From Candidatus Neomicrothrix sp. UBA6944 (GTDB lineage: Bacteria > Actinomycetota > Acidimicrobiia > Acidimicrobiales > Poriferisodalaceae): 64,000 bases of DNA. The DNA lies in the NCBI GenBank assembly GCA_002448715.1, contig DJZU01000095.1:36761-100760 (forward strand), read 5' to 3'. Positions 51,667 through 61,650 of the stretch are shown here, in pieces. The position numbers and the translations under genes were made by a program. The notes below the pieces were generated by a model that ran no database searches, was not told where the DNA came from, and saw only the letters and a list, made by a program, of their open reading frames with translations. Positions within the stretch are counted from its first letter, which is position 1. Every line of letters begins with the position of its first letter.

Positions 51667-52809
51667 TTAGGCCACCGCTGGGAGAGAGTCCGGGTCTATC
51701 TCGTAGAGATCGACGACATTGCCCCAAACCATCGCCTCTCTTTCGTCATCTGGAACCTCAGCCAAAATATCGTCGAGAATTGGGCGAGAGTTGGGCCATA
51801 TCGAATCATGGTGCGGATAGTCGTTACCCCATAGAAGATTGCTCACTCCAATTGCATGCCGTGTTGCTATTCCTTCTTGATCATCTTCAAAAGTCACCCA
51901 GAAGTTTCGGTCAAAATACTCTGATGGCTTCATGGTCAAACCATCCGCTAATTCCCACGGGGTTCGATATGCAGCGTGATCCAAACGTTGCAAGGTGTGT
52001 GCAACCCACCCGGTCTCATATTCACTGATTACAAATTTCAGCTCAGGAAACCGTTCCACCACGCCACCGCAAATGATGTCAATCATGGTGTTAACCGCTG
52101 TTGTGTGAGCGAGGGTGTAACCCTTAAGGTTCCCGCCTGGCGTCCCCCAGTGTTTGGGAAGACCTCCATCTAAGGTTTGCCCGGTGAAAATGTGCATGGT
52201 GAGCGGAACACCGTACTCCTGTGCTCTGGCCCAAAACGGATCGAATGCGGGGTCGCTGTAGGGAAGCGAAGGATCAACGTGGGCTGGAATAGCAAAGCCT
52301 CTGACGCCACGTTCGGCAGAGCGATCAATTTCAACCAATGCTCGTTCGACGTCAGGTAACGGCAGGCATCCGACTCCAATCAAGCGATTCCGATCCACGG
52401 AGCAATAGTCGAGAACCCAGTCGTTGTGCTGACGGAAAGCCATGTCACGCACCTCGGGATCGGGAATAGCGAAGGTAAACATACTGAGGCTCGGGTACAT
52501 AACTTCGCCCACAATTCCGTCTGTGGTCTGTTCCTCTAAGCGAGCCACTGGATCCATGACACCAGGGTTGAAGCCGTCGTATCCCATAGCGATCCGTTCG
52601 TGGGTTGCCGGATCGTCGAGACGTGCACCGGCGATACCTAAACGTCCAACTGGCAGGGTTTGCATTCCTCCAGGAAGCACCAACCACGTACCCGGCTTGC
52701 CCTGGTAGTCCTTTTCGATGAACGGCGCCCGATCACCAAATTTGTCAGTCAAGCCGTCATAGATCTCCGCGGCTTCAACGACGTGGGAGTCGCAAGAAAA
52801 GTAGCGCAT
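51667..52809 (-). CDS. amidohydrolase-family (amidohydro_2) TIM-barrel protein
   Basis: 380 residues. CDSHVVE at the start takes the position of the usual DxHxH metal motif with one His; RLIGVGCLPL, AIPAHVDPSLPYSDP, TMHIFTG and the closing LWGNDYPHHDSIWPNS are standard for the ACMSD/decarboxylase-like amidohydro_2 group. It may be a decarboxylase or hydrolase of aromatic acids. AAGGGGAA precedes the ATG. Confidence 0.87.
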   Translation of the reverse strand: MRYFSCDSHVVEAAEIYDGLTDKFGDRAPFIEKDYQGKPGTWLVLPGGMQTLPVGRLGIAGARLDDPATHERIAMGYDGFNPGVMDPVARLEEQTTDGIVGEVMYPSLSMFTFAIPDPEVRDMAFRQHNDWVLDYCSVDRNRLIGVGCLPLPDVERALVEIDRSAERGVRGFAIPAHVDPSLPYSDPAFDPFWARAQEYGVPLTMHIFTGQTLDGGLPKHWGTPGGNLKGYTLAHTTAVNTMIDIICGGVVERFPELKFVISEYETGWVAHTLQRLDHAAYRTPWELADGLTMKPSEYFDRNFWVTFEDDQEGIATRHAIGVSNLLWGNDYPHHDSIWPNSRPILDDILAEVPDDEREAMVWGNVVDLYEIDPDSLPAVA

Positions 52810-52927
52810 AAGTTCCCCTTTGTAACCGGCTAGCTCTCAGCTCTTGTTATCTGAAACCGTAGCAGGACCGCACGGCTGACTTCCGAGAGCTGTTCGATCT
52901 CTTGTGGTCAAGTCTCACCGTGATACG

Positions 52928-53407
52928 TCAAGCCCAGTCATTAACGAGCCGCGCCATCTCAATCGCCGCGACAGCAGCTTCTTCCCCAACGTTGTGTGAT
53001 CCCGGACCTTGGGAGCGTTCAATTGCCTGCTCAGTTGACTCGACGGTCAAAACTCCAAAGGTAATCGGAACTCCAACTTCAAGTTGCGCCTGTTGAATGC
53101 CTGAAGCGCAGCCTTCCGAAACTATCTCATAGTGCGTTGTCTCTCCGCGAATCACTGCCCCAATAGCAATCACCGCGTCTACCTTTCCCGAAGAGGCCAC
53201 CACTCGACACGCCATCGGCAATTCAAAACATCCAGGAACCGCAACCGGGCCCACAGCCTTAGCTCCGAAGGCCTCTAGGCCCCGAAGAGCCCCTTCCAAT
53301 AACCGGTCAACGATCGACGTATTCCATCGCGCATGAACAATCGCTATTTGAAGCCCAGCGCCATTTAAACCAACAGACGCTGATGCACGGTTTTCGCCGG
53401 TAGCCAT
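52928..53407 (-). CDS. ribH: 6,7-dimethyl-8-ribityllumazine synthase
   Basis: 159 residues, the family size. VHARWNTSIVDRLL, VPGCFELPMACR, IRGETTHYEIVSEG (catalytic His) and FGVLTVESTEQAIERS are the lumazine synthase marks. It condenses ribityl-aminouracil with dihydroxybutanone phosphate in riboflavin synthesis. No other rib gene is adjacent. A TAGAGT -10 ends seven bases before the ATG, so the message may be leaderless. Confidence 0.95.
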   Translation of the reverse strand: MATGENRASASVGLNGAGLQIAIVHARWNTSIVDRLLEGALRGLEAFGAKAVGPVAVPGCFELPMACRVVASSGKVDAVIAIGAVIRGETTHYEIVSEGCASGIQQAQLEVGVPITFGVLTVESTEQAIERSQGPGSHNVGEEAAVAAIEMARLVNDWA

Positions 53408-53414
53408 ATATCAA

Positions 53415-53420
53415 ACTCTA
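53415..53420 (-). promoter_or_regulatory. leaderless-type -10 (TAGAGT) for ribH
   Basis: TAGAGT is followed by seven bases and ATG on the minus strand. Confidence 0.45.
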
Positions 53421-53452
53421 GAGAACGACGACACGGCTTGCTATCAACGACC

Positions 53453-53458
53453 TATCGT
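53453..53458 (+). promoter_or_regulatory. leaderless-type -10 (TATCGT) for the acyl-CoA dehydrogenase gene
   Basis: TATCGT is followed by six bases and GTG 53465, supporting that start codon. Confidence 0.5.
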
Positions 53459-53464
53459 CTTTGT

Positions 53465-54607
53465 GTGATCCTCACCTCCGAACACAATAAAATTAGAGAA
53501 GTCGCTCGCAGTTTCGCTCGTAGTGAAATTGCTCCCAATGTCCGAGAGTGGGAAGCGCAAGGTGGCGCGCCAAAGGCTTTGTACCAAGCTATGGCGAACA
53601 TCGGCCTACTTGGCATGACTATCGATCCTGTCTACGGCGGGTCGGGCTTGGACTTCGTGTCCTACGCACTCGCCATGGAAGAAATAGCAGCAGTTGACGG
53701 CGGAATCAGCAACATGATGTCCGCCAACAACTCCCCCGTTGCCATAGGAATAGCTACTCATGGCACAACGGAACAAAAGGATCGCTTCTTGCCACGTCTG
53801 TGTGCAGGAGAGTGGCTCGGCTCGTTTCACTTGACCGAGCCCCATACTGGCTCTGATGCATCATCAATTACAACTCGCGCTGTTCGAGATGGAAACCAAT
53901 ACATCCTCAACGGACACAAAGCCTTCATCACAGCAGGATCGACCTCAGACATAGCGATGATTGTCGCCGTTACGGACCCACAACAAGACAACCCCGGAAT
54001 CAGCGTCTTCCTCACTCCGACCGATAATCCCGGCTACCAAGTCATCAATACCGAACGAAAACTAGGCCACAGAACCAACGATTTGTGTCAGGTGCGATTT
54101 GATGAAATGCGCATTCCCGCTACAGATTTGTTAGGCGAAGAAGGGCGTGGCCTCGCGATTGCTCTGGGTAGCCTCTCCTTGGGTCGAATAGCTACAGCGG
54201 CTCAGGCAGTTGGCGGCGCCCGTCAAGCCCTGCAACTTTCGAAGGATTACGCCTCTCAACGGGAGACTTTTGGAAAACCCATCATGGGACATCAGAGCGT
54301 TGCTTTCACCCTTGCAGAGATGGCAACCGAGGTTGAGGTGGCGCGCCAAATGTACCTGCATGCTGCTTCTCTTCATGATGCTGGTGAAGACTCCGCTACC
54401 GCAGCGTCAATGGCGAAACTATTTGCTTCGGAAATGGCTGAACGCGTCGCATCGAAAGCAATCCAAATACACGGAGGTGCCGGATTTCTCGAAGACCACC
54501 TCGTAGAGAAAATCTATCGCGACGTGCGGGTCTACCAGATATACGAAGGAACCTCCGAAGTTCAGAAAATCGTTATCTCCCGTAATCTAGATTCACTCGA
54601 ACTGTGA
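53465..54607 (+). CDS. acyl-CoA dehydrogenase (short/medium-chain type)
   Basis: 380 residues from the GTG that fits the -10 above; an upstream frame adds nine unlikely residues. SFHLTEPHTGSDASS, QYILNGHKAFIT and RDVRVYQIYEGTSEVQKIVISRNL are classical. The catalytic Glu would be that of YEGTSE. It has the compact form of butyryl-CoA/isovaleryl-type enzymes, unlike the two longer paralogues upstream in the window. It is monocistronic, with the HyuAB gene starting 28 bases on behind its own -10. Confidence 0.93.
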   Translation: MILTSEHNKIREVARSFARSEIAPNVREWEAQGGAPKALYQAMANIGLLGMTIDPVYGGSGLDFVSYALAMEEIAAVDGGISNMMSANNSPVAIGIATHGTTEQKDRFLPRLCAGEWLGSFHLTEPHTGSDASSITTRAVRDGNQYILNGHKAFITAGSTSDIAMIVAVTDPQQDNPGISVFLTPTDNPGYQVINTERKLGHRTNDLCQVRFDEMRIPATDLLGEEGRGLAIALGSLSLGRIATAAQAVGGARQALQLSKDYASQRETFGKPIMGHQSVAFTLAEMATEVEVARQMYLHAASLHDAGEDSATAASMAKLFASEMAERVASKAIQIHGGAGFLEDHLVEKIYRDVRVYQIYEGTSEVQKIVISRNLDSLEL

Positions 54608-54623
54608 CGGCCTGGCACTGTTC

Positions 54624-54629
54624 TAGGCT
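54624..54629 (+). promoter_or_regulatory. leaderless-type -10 (TAGGCT) for the HyuAB gene
   Basis: TAGGCT is followed by six bases and ATG 54636. Confidence 0.5.
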
Positions 54630-54635
54630 CTTCAC

Positions 54636-57600
54636 ATGACACTGATTCGTGTTGCGGCAGACATTGGTGGCACATTTACCGATATTGCGCTTGACACCCC
54701 ATCTGGCCTCTACACCAGCAAGGTTCTAACAACGGCACAAGAACCCGCTATCGGTGTCCTTCGTGGAATCGAGGAAGTACTCAACGAAGCAGGACTAAAG
54801 GCGAGCGATATTGATGTTTTTGTTCATGGCACCACCTTGGCAACGAACGCATTGATAGAGCGCCGCGGCGCGGTAACAGCCCTGCTGACCACAGAAGGCT
54901 TACGCGACTCAGTCGAAATGGCTCACGAGAACAGGTTTGAGCAGTATGACCTTGCCATGACGCGACCCGAACCGCTGGTTCCCCGCGACCTGCGCTTCGG
55001 CATACCTGAGAGACTCGATTCAACTGGCCGCGCGCTCAAAGACCTAGACACCGCAGCATTACGAACTGCCGTCCACACAATGAAACAAAAGGACGTCGAG
55101 AGTGTCGCCATCGGCTTCCTACACAGTTACGCCAACAGCAGCCATGAGCAACGAGCAGCAGAGATTGTTCAAGATTTGTGGCCAGAGGTATCGATAACCC
55201 TCTCTAGCGAAGTCTGTCCAGAGATCCGAGAATACGAACGCTTATCGACTGCATGCGCAAACGCTTACATCCAACCGCTGGTGACTCGTTACCTCCGGGA
55301 TTTAGAATCCCGACGGCACGCTCTCGAAATGTCATGTCCCATGTTGCTGATGCAGTCCGGTGGGGGCCTCGGCACCCTAGAAGACGCTCTGCGATTCCCT
55401 GTTCGATTGGTGGAGAGCGGTCCCGCCGGCGGTGCCCTTTTGTCTGCAGAGTTAGCTCGCTCTTTTCAGTTAGAGAAAGCTCTCAGCTTTGACATGGGCG
55501 GTACCACTGCAAAACTTTGCATTATTAACGATGGTTACCCGAGAACGTCCCGCGAGTTTGAAGTTGGGCGCGAATACCGATTTCTCGCGGGCAGCGGGTT
55601 GCCTCTGCGTTTGCCGGTCATTGAAATGGTGGAAATAGGGGCCGGAGGATCCTCAATTGCAAGGCTCGATGAGCTTGGCCGTATCGCAGTCGGCCCCACG
55701 AGTGCTGGCAGCGAACCCGGTCCCGCCTGCTATGGCCGGGGCGGCGAAGCTCCAACAGTGACCGACGCGGATGTTGCTTTAGGTCGCATTCTTCCCGACG
55801 GGTTCGGGAAAACCGAGTTGAAATTCTCGAAGAAAGCTGCATTTAGCGCCATTAACGACACGATGCTCGACGCCGAGACGCAAGATCCAACTCTGGCGGC
55901 TCTCGGAGTTGTTGAAACAGTCGATGAGAATATGGCTAGCGCTGGTCGAGTGCACGCCATCGAGCAGGGCTGCGACATCACCGATGGCACGTTAATTGCT
56001 TTCGGTGGGGCAGCTCCCCTACATGCAGCCCGTGTCGCAGAGAAGTTGGGAATTTCCGATGTCATAGTCCCAAATGGCGCGGGCGTTGGTTCCGCGATTG
56101 GTTTTTTGCATGCCCCGGCGTCACACGAAAATGTCCGTACCCGATACCTTCATCTCGACTCTCTTAATGTTGACGAGCTCATAACGATGCTTGAGGAAAT
56201 GCTTGCGGAATCCGAGGGGATAGTTCGACGGGCGGCGCCTCATGAGGACCTACTGCGAAGCGCAAAAGCGTTCATGCGTTACGCGGGTCAAGGACACGAA
56301 ATAACAGTCCACCTCGATCTTGACGAAATCCTCTGCAACCCCAGCCCTGACGCCGCGCATCTGCAAAAAATCTTAGAGGAAGCCTTTGTCGAAGAGTATC
56401 GACGCCTTTACGGGCGAGAGATCACCGGATTGGGGGTGGAGACCCTCAGCTGGGTAGCGACAGTGAGCTCTCCGACGAAGACATCGAATTTCGAGAATTC
56501 TGAAATTCCAAAACATAAGCTCGAAACGCAGGTCACCACCCTGGCCGCCGATACCTCTACAGGAGAAATGACGGCAACAAGTGTCGTAGCTCGAACCGAG
56601 TTAAGCAACGCTTACGTAGTCGGCCCTGCACTCGTAACTGAAAGTCAAACCACGACCTTTGTTCCCGCGTCGTACAGCGCTTGGCTAACTGCCAGTGGCC
56701 ACCTTCGAATGCGAGGGCAGCAGGCAGGTTTCAGCGAATCTCCATCTGAAACCTCAACGGCATTAAAATCACTCCATCGAGACATCATGTGGAACCGGCT
56801 AATCGCTGTTGTCCAAGAGCAGGCGACCACCCTGGTTCGCTCAGCCTTCTCAACTTCGACCCGCGAGGCTGGTGACCTTTCAGCTGGCGTCTTCGATCCC
56901 CAGGGCAGAATGTTGGCCCAGTCGATTACTGGAACACCGGGACACGTCAACTCCATGGCCGCTTCGGTTAGCCATTTCTTAGACGAATTTCCGGTTCAGA
57001 CGATGCGTCCTGGTGACATTTACCTCACCAACGATCCGTGGAAAGGCACAGGACACCTCTTCGACGTCGTCGTGGTTACGCCGGTGTTCCGGCAAAGCCA
57101 CGTGATAGCACTTTTCGCATGTACCAGTCATGTGGTTGATATCGGCGGAGTTGGATTTAGCTCCGCCTCCAGCGAGATATTCCATGAAGGATTACAGCTG
57201 CCGATTATGCGATTCGCTACCAATGAAGTGTTCGATCCTAACGTCGTAAAGATCATTGAAGGAAACGTTCGAGATGGCGTTCAAGTCATGGGGGATATCT
57301 ATTCGCTAGCTGCTTGCAATCGAGTGGGCGCTCTTCGTCTGACTGAGATGATGGACGAATACCAACTCACAGATCTTGACGATCTCGGACAGTACATCAT
57401 CGAAACTTCTCGCCTCGCGATGCTCAAAGAGATCCAGGCCCTGCCCGAAGGCACCTGGAGGGCTTCCATGCGGGTGGACGGTGTTGACGAGCCTCTAGAT
57501 ATCGTTACCGAGTTAGAAATTACATACGAGGGCATCAAGGTCCGTTTCGACGGCACGAGTCCTGTCCAACCGCACGGAATCAACGTCCCTATGTCCTACA

Positions 57601-58364
57601 CGGATGCCTACACCTCATTTGGGGTGCGTTGTATCGTCGGCCCAAACATCCCAAACAACGCCGGATCTCTCGAAGTCGTAGCTGTTTCAGCCCCATCAGG
57701 CTGCATTCTCAACGCACCTCATCCTGCAGCCGTCAATATTCGGCACGTTATGGGTCAAATGCTGCCCGACGCTGTGTATGGCTGCCTTGCTCAGGTCATT
57801 CCAGACAAAGTTCCAGCGGAAGGCACCAGCTCTCTATGGAATTTGTTGGCAAGTGGTATGTGGGACGACGACAGGACTGCAAACTTCATGATGATGAGCT
57901 TTAACTCCGGCGGAGCGGGAGCGCGCCCAGGTCAAGACGGGCTATCGGCGACCGCCTTTCCTAGCGGGGTGCGTAATATGCCCGTCGAAATAAACGAAGT
58001 TGTGTCACCGCTCATCTTTTGGCGTAAAGAATTTCGCCCGGACTCAGGAGGCGATGGAGAATTTCGAGGAGGGTTAGGGCAAGTTGTCGAACTCGGCCAT
58101 CGAAACGACGGGGAGTTCCTCTTCAGCGCTACCTACGAAAGAGTCCAACACCCGGCGCGAGGTCGTCACGGAGGAAGCGATGGCTTACCCGGGCGACTTT
58201 CTCTCGACGACGGGACTCCTGTTCCCGCTAAAGGTAACACTTTGGTGCCGGGCGGCAGACACCTAATTGTCGAATTTCCAGGTGGCGGTGGCCTAGGTAA
58301 GCCAGAACAGCGAATGGAAGAGGCGCGGCTCCGCGACCGGAGATTAGGGTACGTAACGTCTTAA
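54636..58364 (+). CDS. fused hydantoinase A/B (5-oxoprolinase-like) protein
   Basis: 1242 residues. The HyuA half (about 1-690) has RVAADIGGTFTDIALD, FVHGTTLATNALIERRG and FDMGGTTAKLCII (actin-like ATPase). The HyuB half begins near 712 with SLHRDIMWNRLIAVVQEQ and holds GTPGHVNSM, YLTNDPWKGTGH and the C-terminal FPGGGGLGKP. Single-chain fusions of this type are 5-oxoprolinase-like, hydrolysing cyclic amides with ATP. The exact ring substrate is unknown. A CaiB gene follows 15 bases on. Confidence 0.92.
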   Translation: MTLIRVAADIGGTFTDIALDTPSGLYTSKVLTTAQEPAIGVLRGIEEVLNEAGLKASDIDVFVHGTTLATNALIERRGAVTALLTTEGLRDSVEMAHENRFEQYDLAMTRPEPLVPRDLRFGIPERLDSTGRALKDLDTAALRTAVHTMKQKDVESVAIGFLHSYANSSHEQRAAEIVQDLWPEVSITLSSEVCPEIREYERLSTACANAYIQPLVTRYLRDLESRRHALEMSCPMLLMQSGGGLGTLEDALRFPVRLVESGPAGGALLSAELARSFQLEKALSFDMGGTTAKLCIINDGYPRTSREFEVGREYRFLAGSGLPLRLPVIEMVEIGAGGSSIARLDELGRIAVGPTSAGSEPGPACYGRGGEAPTVTDADVALGRILPDGFGKTELKFSKKAAFSAINDTMLDAETQDPTLAALGVVETVDENMASAGRVHAIEQGCDITDGTLIAFGGAAPLHAARVAEKLGISDVIVPNGAGVGSAIGFLHAPASHENVRTRYLHLDSLNVDELITMLEEMLAESEGIVRRAAPHEDLLRSAKAFMRYAGQGHEITVHLDLDEILCNPSPDAAHLQKILEEAFVEEYRRLYGREITGLGVETLSWVATVSSPTKTSNFENSEIPKHKLETQVTTLAADTSTGEMTATSVVARTELSNAYVVGPALVTESQTTTFVPASYSAWLTASGHLRMRGQQAGFSESPSETSTALKSLHRDIMWNRLIAVVQEQATTLVRSAFSTSTREAGDLSAGVFDPQGRMLAQSITGTPGHVNSMAASVSHFLDEFPVQTMRPGDIYLTNDPWKGTGHLFDVVVVTPVFRQSHVIALFACTSHVVDIGGVGFSSASSEIFHEGLQLPIMRFATNEVFDPNVVKIIEGNVRDGVQVMGDIYSLAACNRVGALRLTEMMDEYQLTDLDDLGQYIIETSRLAMLKEIQALPEGTWRASMRVDGVDEPLDIVTELEITYEGIKVRFDGTSPVQPHGINVPMSYTDAYTSFGVRCIVGPNIPNNAGSLEVVAVSAPSGCILNAPHPAAVNIRHVMGQMLPDAVYGCLAQVIPDKVPAEGTSSLWNLLASGMWDDDRTANFMMMSFNSGGAGARPGQDGLSATAFPSGVRNMPVEINEVVSPLIFWRKEFRPDSGGDGEFRGGLGQVVELGHRNDGEFLFSATYERVQHPARGRHGGSDGLPGRLSLDDGTPVPAKGNTLVPGGRHLIVEFPGGGGLGKPEQRMEEARLRDRRLGYVTS

Positions 58365-58379
58365 GCCGGGGGGTTCGGC

Positions 58380-59714
58380 GTGACAGAGTCCGAAGAGCAA
58401 CTGCCGCTCAGCGGCATCAAAGTATTCGAGTTGGGCATCGCCATAGCCTCACCATTTTGCGGCAAGTTGATGGCGTATTTCGGGGCGGATGTAATCAAAA
58501 TCGAATCCCGCACTAGCCCCGATATCGTTCGTCTACTTGGCTCGGCCTGGCTCAAAGATCGCGAGGAGCTCGCGTCAATCGCTTCCGATACCAGTCCCTA
58601 CGTATCGGAAATGAATGCCTCGAAACGCAGCGTCGGCCTAGAACTCAAAACCGACCAAGGCAGAGCGACGGCTATGCAAGTTCTTGCAGAATGCGACGTT
58701 TTCTTAGCCAATTTTGGCGCCCGAGCCCTGGCTGATCTTGGCTTTGACTACGAATCAGTTAAGGCAGTCAAACCCGACATTGTTTACGTTCAGTTGCCGG
58801 GTTTTGGCAGCAATCCTGGTACGCCGTATTACCCGTTTGTTGCCTGGGGCCCCAACCAAGCGCCGCTCGTGGGAATGGACGACTTCACTGGTCACAGCGA
58901 TGATCCTCCCGCTGGTATCGCAACCGTTGCCCCACCCGACTACATGTCAGCCCTGCACGCCGCTATAGCGACGCTAACCGGCCTGGAGCAACGGGATCTT
59001 ACCGGTGAGGGAGTGCACGTAGATATCAGCCAGTTTGAGACAACCCTTGCGCTTCTTGGCCCATTCGTAATGGACTACGACCTAACTGGCGCCATCCCCA
59101 GCCGTATGGGTAATCGCTCAATGTGGGGCGCCCCACAGGGTGTTTACCCATGTTCCGGCACTGAAAACTGGATCGCTATTAGCGCCACAGACGAAGATGA
59201 TTGGCGCGCAGTGAGAACCTTGGCCGGCAACGCCATCGATCAAATGTTTGATGATGCTGCACTACGCATGGAGCACCAAGACCAACTTGACGAAGAAATG
59301 GCGAGTTGGACTGCCGCTTTTCAGGTCGATGATCTGGTCGATCGTCTCCAGACCCTTGGTGTCGCCGCTCACACAGTGTCCACTAACGAAGATCTTCTTC
59401 ACGACACCCACGTAATGAGTCGCGGCTGGTACCAAGTCGCAGATTCAAAGCGCTTAGGACGCGATGTCTTCAGCAACTGCGCCGTCCGCCTGGACCAAAC
59501 CCCAGGTCGTTGGACCCACGCAGGACCGTCCATGGGTCAGCACACTCGGGAAGTGCTCCAGAGTTTCGTGGGTCTGAGCGACACACAGATTGATGAACTC
59601 ATTGACGCTGAAGCCGCTTTCGAGGCCATCGCTCCTGAAACGGTGACCAGTCGACCTTGGGACGACTGGATCCATATGTTCATTCCCGGGGTTGATGATG
59701 CGAGGGACCTCTAA
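58380..59714 (+). CDS. CaiB/BaiF CoA-transferase, subunit with catalytic Asp
   Basis: 444 residues. GIKVFELGIAIASPFCGKLMAYFGADVIKIES opens the fold. The catalytic Asp aligns with that of VAPPDYMSALHAAI. The body has VHVDISQFETTL. The GTG start follows a GGGGGG ribosome site. It overlaps the next CaiB gene by one base (TAATG), so the two probably form a heteromer, as in succinyl-CoA:malate CoA-transferase SmtA/SmtB. Acid and CoA donor are unknown. Confidence 0.9.
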   Translation: MTESEEQLPLSGIKVFELGIAIASPFCGKLMAYFGADVIKIESRTSPDIVRLLGSAWLKDREELASIASDTSPYVSEMNASKRSVGLELKTDQGRATAMQVLAECDVFLANFGARALADLGFDYESVKAVKPDIVYVQLPGFGSNPGTPYYPFVAWGPNQAPLVGMDDFTGHSDDPPAGIATVAPPDYMSALHAAIATLTGLEQRDLTGEGVHVDISQFETTLALLGPFVMDYDLTGAIPSRMGNRSMWGAPQGVYPCSGTENWIAISATDEDDWRAVRTLAGNAIDQMFDDAALRMEHQDQLDEEMASWTAAFQVDDLVDRLQTLGVAAHTVSTNEDLLHDTHVMSRGWYQVADSKRLGRDVFSNCAVRLDQTPGRWTHAGPSMGQHTREVLQSFVGLSDTQIDELIDAEAAFEAIAPETVTSRPWDDWIHMFIPGVDDARDL

Positions 59715-60841
59715 TGGCGGTCCCGTACCAAGGCGTAACAGTGGTTGACACCACCGGCCTCACAGGCGCCTACGCAACTCGACTGTTTGCGGGTCTGGGC
59801 GCCGAAGTCGTGCATCTGGAGCCCCCTCAAGGGTCTGCTCTGCGACAATTGGCCCCCTTCGTTGAAAGCGTCGACTCACCTGAAAACAGCTTGTGGTGGA
59901 ACTATTTGGCCATGGGCAAGCGCAGCGTCGTGCTCGAACCCGGAGACACCGACTCCTTAGAGCGACTTATTTCACAAGCAGATGTGGTCTTCGAGGATCA
60001 ACTTCCGGAACGTTCCGGTATCCCAGCAGAATTGATTGGTCCTTCCACCATCCGAACCAGAATTTTGCCGTTCGGGCTTACTGGTCCGAAGCGGGGTTGG
60101 AAGAGCTCCAACCTCGTGGCTTGGGCCGGTTCAGGAATTCTGTACACGACAGGATTTACCGATCGTCCCCCTGTTGCTCCTGCAGCCCCTGTGCAGCTTG
60201 CATGTCATGCGGCAGGGGCTTCCGCTCTTGTCGGAACGCTCCTCGCTCTTCGTGCTAGGCGACTCAGCGGCATAGTGCAAAACGTCGAAATTTCCATGCA
60301 AGAGGCGGCGTTGACGATCGCGCCTGAAACCGGGGTTCCGATGTTGCTTGACGACAGAGTGCACAGGGAGCGCACCGGAAACCGTCGTGACTTGGGTCGG
60401 CCCTTCGGACTCTATCCCTGCAGCGACGGTTTCGTTTCAATCATCGTACTGATGCCAAGGCACTGGGTTGCTATGGCGCAGTGGGTGGCCGAAGTAACCG
60501 GAAACGAGAGCATCACCGAGCCTGTTTTCGAGGACAACGCGGTTCGGATCGAAGCTAAAGATTTGATTGACGAATGGGTCGAGGAACTCACCACCCAAGG
60601 AACCCGCCTTGAGTTGTTCAGAGAGGGTCAACGGCGCGGGATACCTATTACACCCGTTAACACCGTAGATGCATTAGTCGATGATCCTCACCTAGAAGCC
60701 GCAGAATACTGGTCCTCTACCGATCTTTACGATGGTCAGACGGTAACGGTGCCTGGTGCGCCCTTTAGAACAAATGCACAGTGGTGGTCGACAAGCCGTG
60801 CCCCATTCTTAGGTGAACACACCGAGTTGTATATCAACTGA
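59714..60841 (+). CDS. CaiB/BaiF CoA-transferase-like subunit lacking the catalytic Asp
   Basis: 375 residues. The fold is intact: VTVVDTTGLTGAYATRLFAGLGAEVVHLE at the start, GLTGPKRGWKSS, and the closing part. At the site where the other three CaiB proteins in this window carry Asp (ADHCG, SDCAAG, PDYMSA), this one reads ACHAAG, so the Asp is replaced by Cys. It is likely a non-catalytic or reprogrammed partner of the preceding protein. Confidence 0.88.
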   Translation: MAVPYQGVTVVDTTGLTGAYATRLFAGLGAEVVHLEPPQGSALRQLAPFVESVDSPENSLWWNYLAMGKRSVVLEPGDTDSLERLISQADVVFEDQLPERSGIPAELIGPSTIRTRILPFGLTGPKRGWKSSNLVAWAGSGILYTTGFTDRPPVAPAAPVQLACHAAGASALVGTLLALRARRLSGIVQNVEISMQEAALTIAPETGVPMLLDDRVHRERTGNRRDLGRPFGLYPCSDGFVSIIVLMPRHWVAMAQWVAEVTGNESITEPVFEDNAVRIEAKDLIDEWVEELTTQGTRLELFREGQRRGIPITPVNTVDALVDDPHLEAAEYWSSTDLYDGQTVTVPGAPFRTNAQWWSTSRAPFLGEHTELYIN

Positions 60842-60843
60842 CC

Positions 60844-61650
60844 TTAAGAAACGACGTTGAATCTGAGGCCACAGACTTCAATCGTGTCACCTTCACAAGG
60901 TAGCCCAAAGTCTTGAGCACTCTTAAGTAAAGACACAGGGTCTGAGGCCTTGATGTCGATACCTCCAAGACCCTCTGGTCGACCATCTGAAGGAGCAACG
61001 AATCGGACGGGACCATCTGCGGTCAATATGGTCGGGTCCTCATACTCCAGCTCAATGGCTTGCTGAAGTAAATCAGCCCACCGCGCAGCTAAACGTCCTG
61101 GTTCAGGTGTCTGAATTTCAGCTCCGACGATCGCCTCAATGATTTCGGTGTTGCGGTGATCTTTCCAGTCTCGTTCCACTGGCCACCAATCACCGTCAGG
61201 TGCATCCTCGTTTTCGCACCAACGAAGCTCCACCAAGCAGCCGGGCAGATCTTTGGGGTGAATGTGAAGAGCATCGCTGTCAGATTCGCTAATTTCACCG
61301 CCGGCTACCAGTCTCACACCTTGTTTTTCTAAATGTTCTCGGTGCGTCTCATAGTCGGATCGGCTGACTTGAAAGAGCAGCATGTAACCACCAGCGCCTT
61401 GACGGCGGGCTATGTAGCGACCGCCAGCTGATTCAGGACCAGGTCTTAAAGGTGTAACCAACTCCAAGAACTGATTCCCAATTGGCATAACGAAGTTCTT
61501 GAGGCCGAAGACGCTCACACCCGCTTCGCGGCCAGGGCGAGTACCTGGGTCCCTATAGGCAACGTCAAGACCGAAAACTTCACGCAACGCTCGCTCCGTG
61601 AAGTCGTATTCGTCTCCGACCATCGCCACTTGACGCAGCCGTAAATCCAT
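60844..61650 (-). CDS. VOC/glyoxalase-like domain protein
   Basis: 268 residues from the ATG that overlaps the LLM stop by one base; a TTG one codon earlier is possible. RLRQVAMVGDEYDFTERALREVFGLDVAYRD and the KNFVMPIGNQFLELV strand pair are the vicinal-oxygen-chelate layout; the C-terminal half (GRLAARWADLL) looks like a second degenerate module. Possible dioxygenase, isomerase or binding protein. Metal ligands are not certain. It is cotranscribed with the LLM gene. Confidence 0.78.
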   Translation of the reverse strand: MDLRLRQVAMVGDEYDFTERALREVFGLDVAYRDPGTRPGREAGVSVFGLKNFVMPIGNQFLELVTPLRPGPESAGGRYIARRQGAGGYMLLFQVSRSDYETHREHLEKQGVRLVAGGEISESDSDALHIHPKDLPGCLVELRWCENEDAPDGDWWPVERDWKDHRNTEIIEAIVGAEIQTPEPGRLAARWADLLQQAIELEYEDPTILTADGPVRFVAPSDGRPEGLGGIDIKASDPVSLLKSAQDFGLPCEGDTIEVCGLRFNVVS

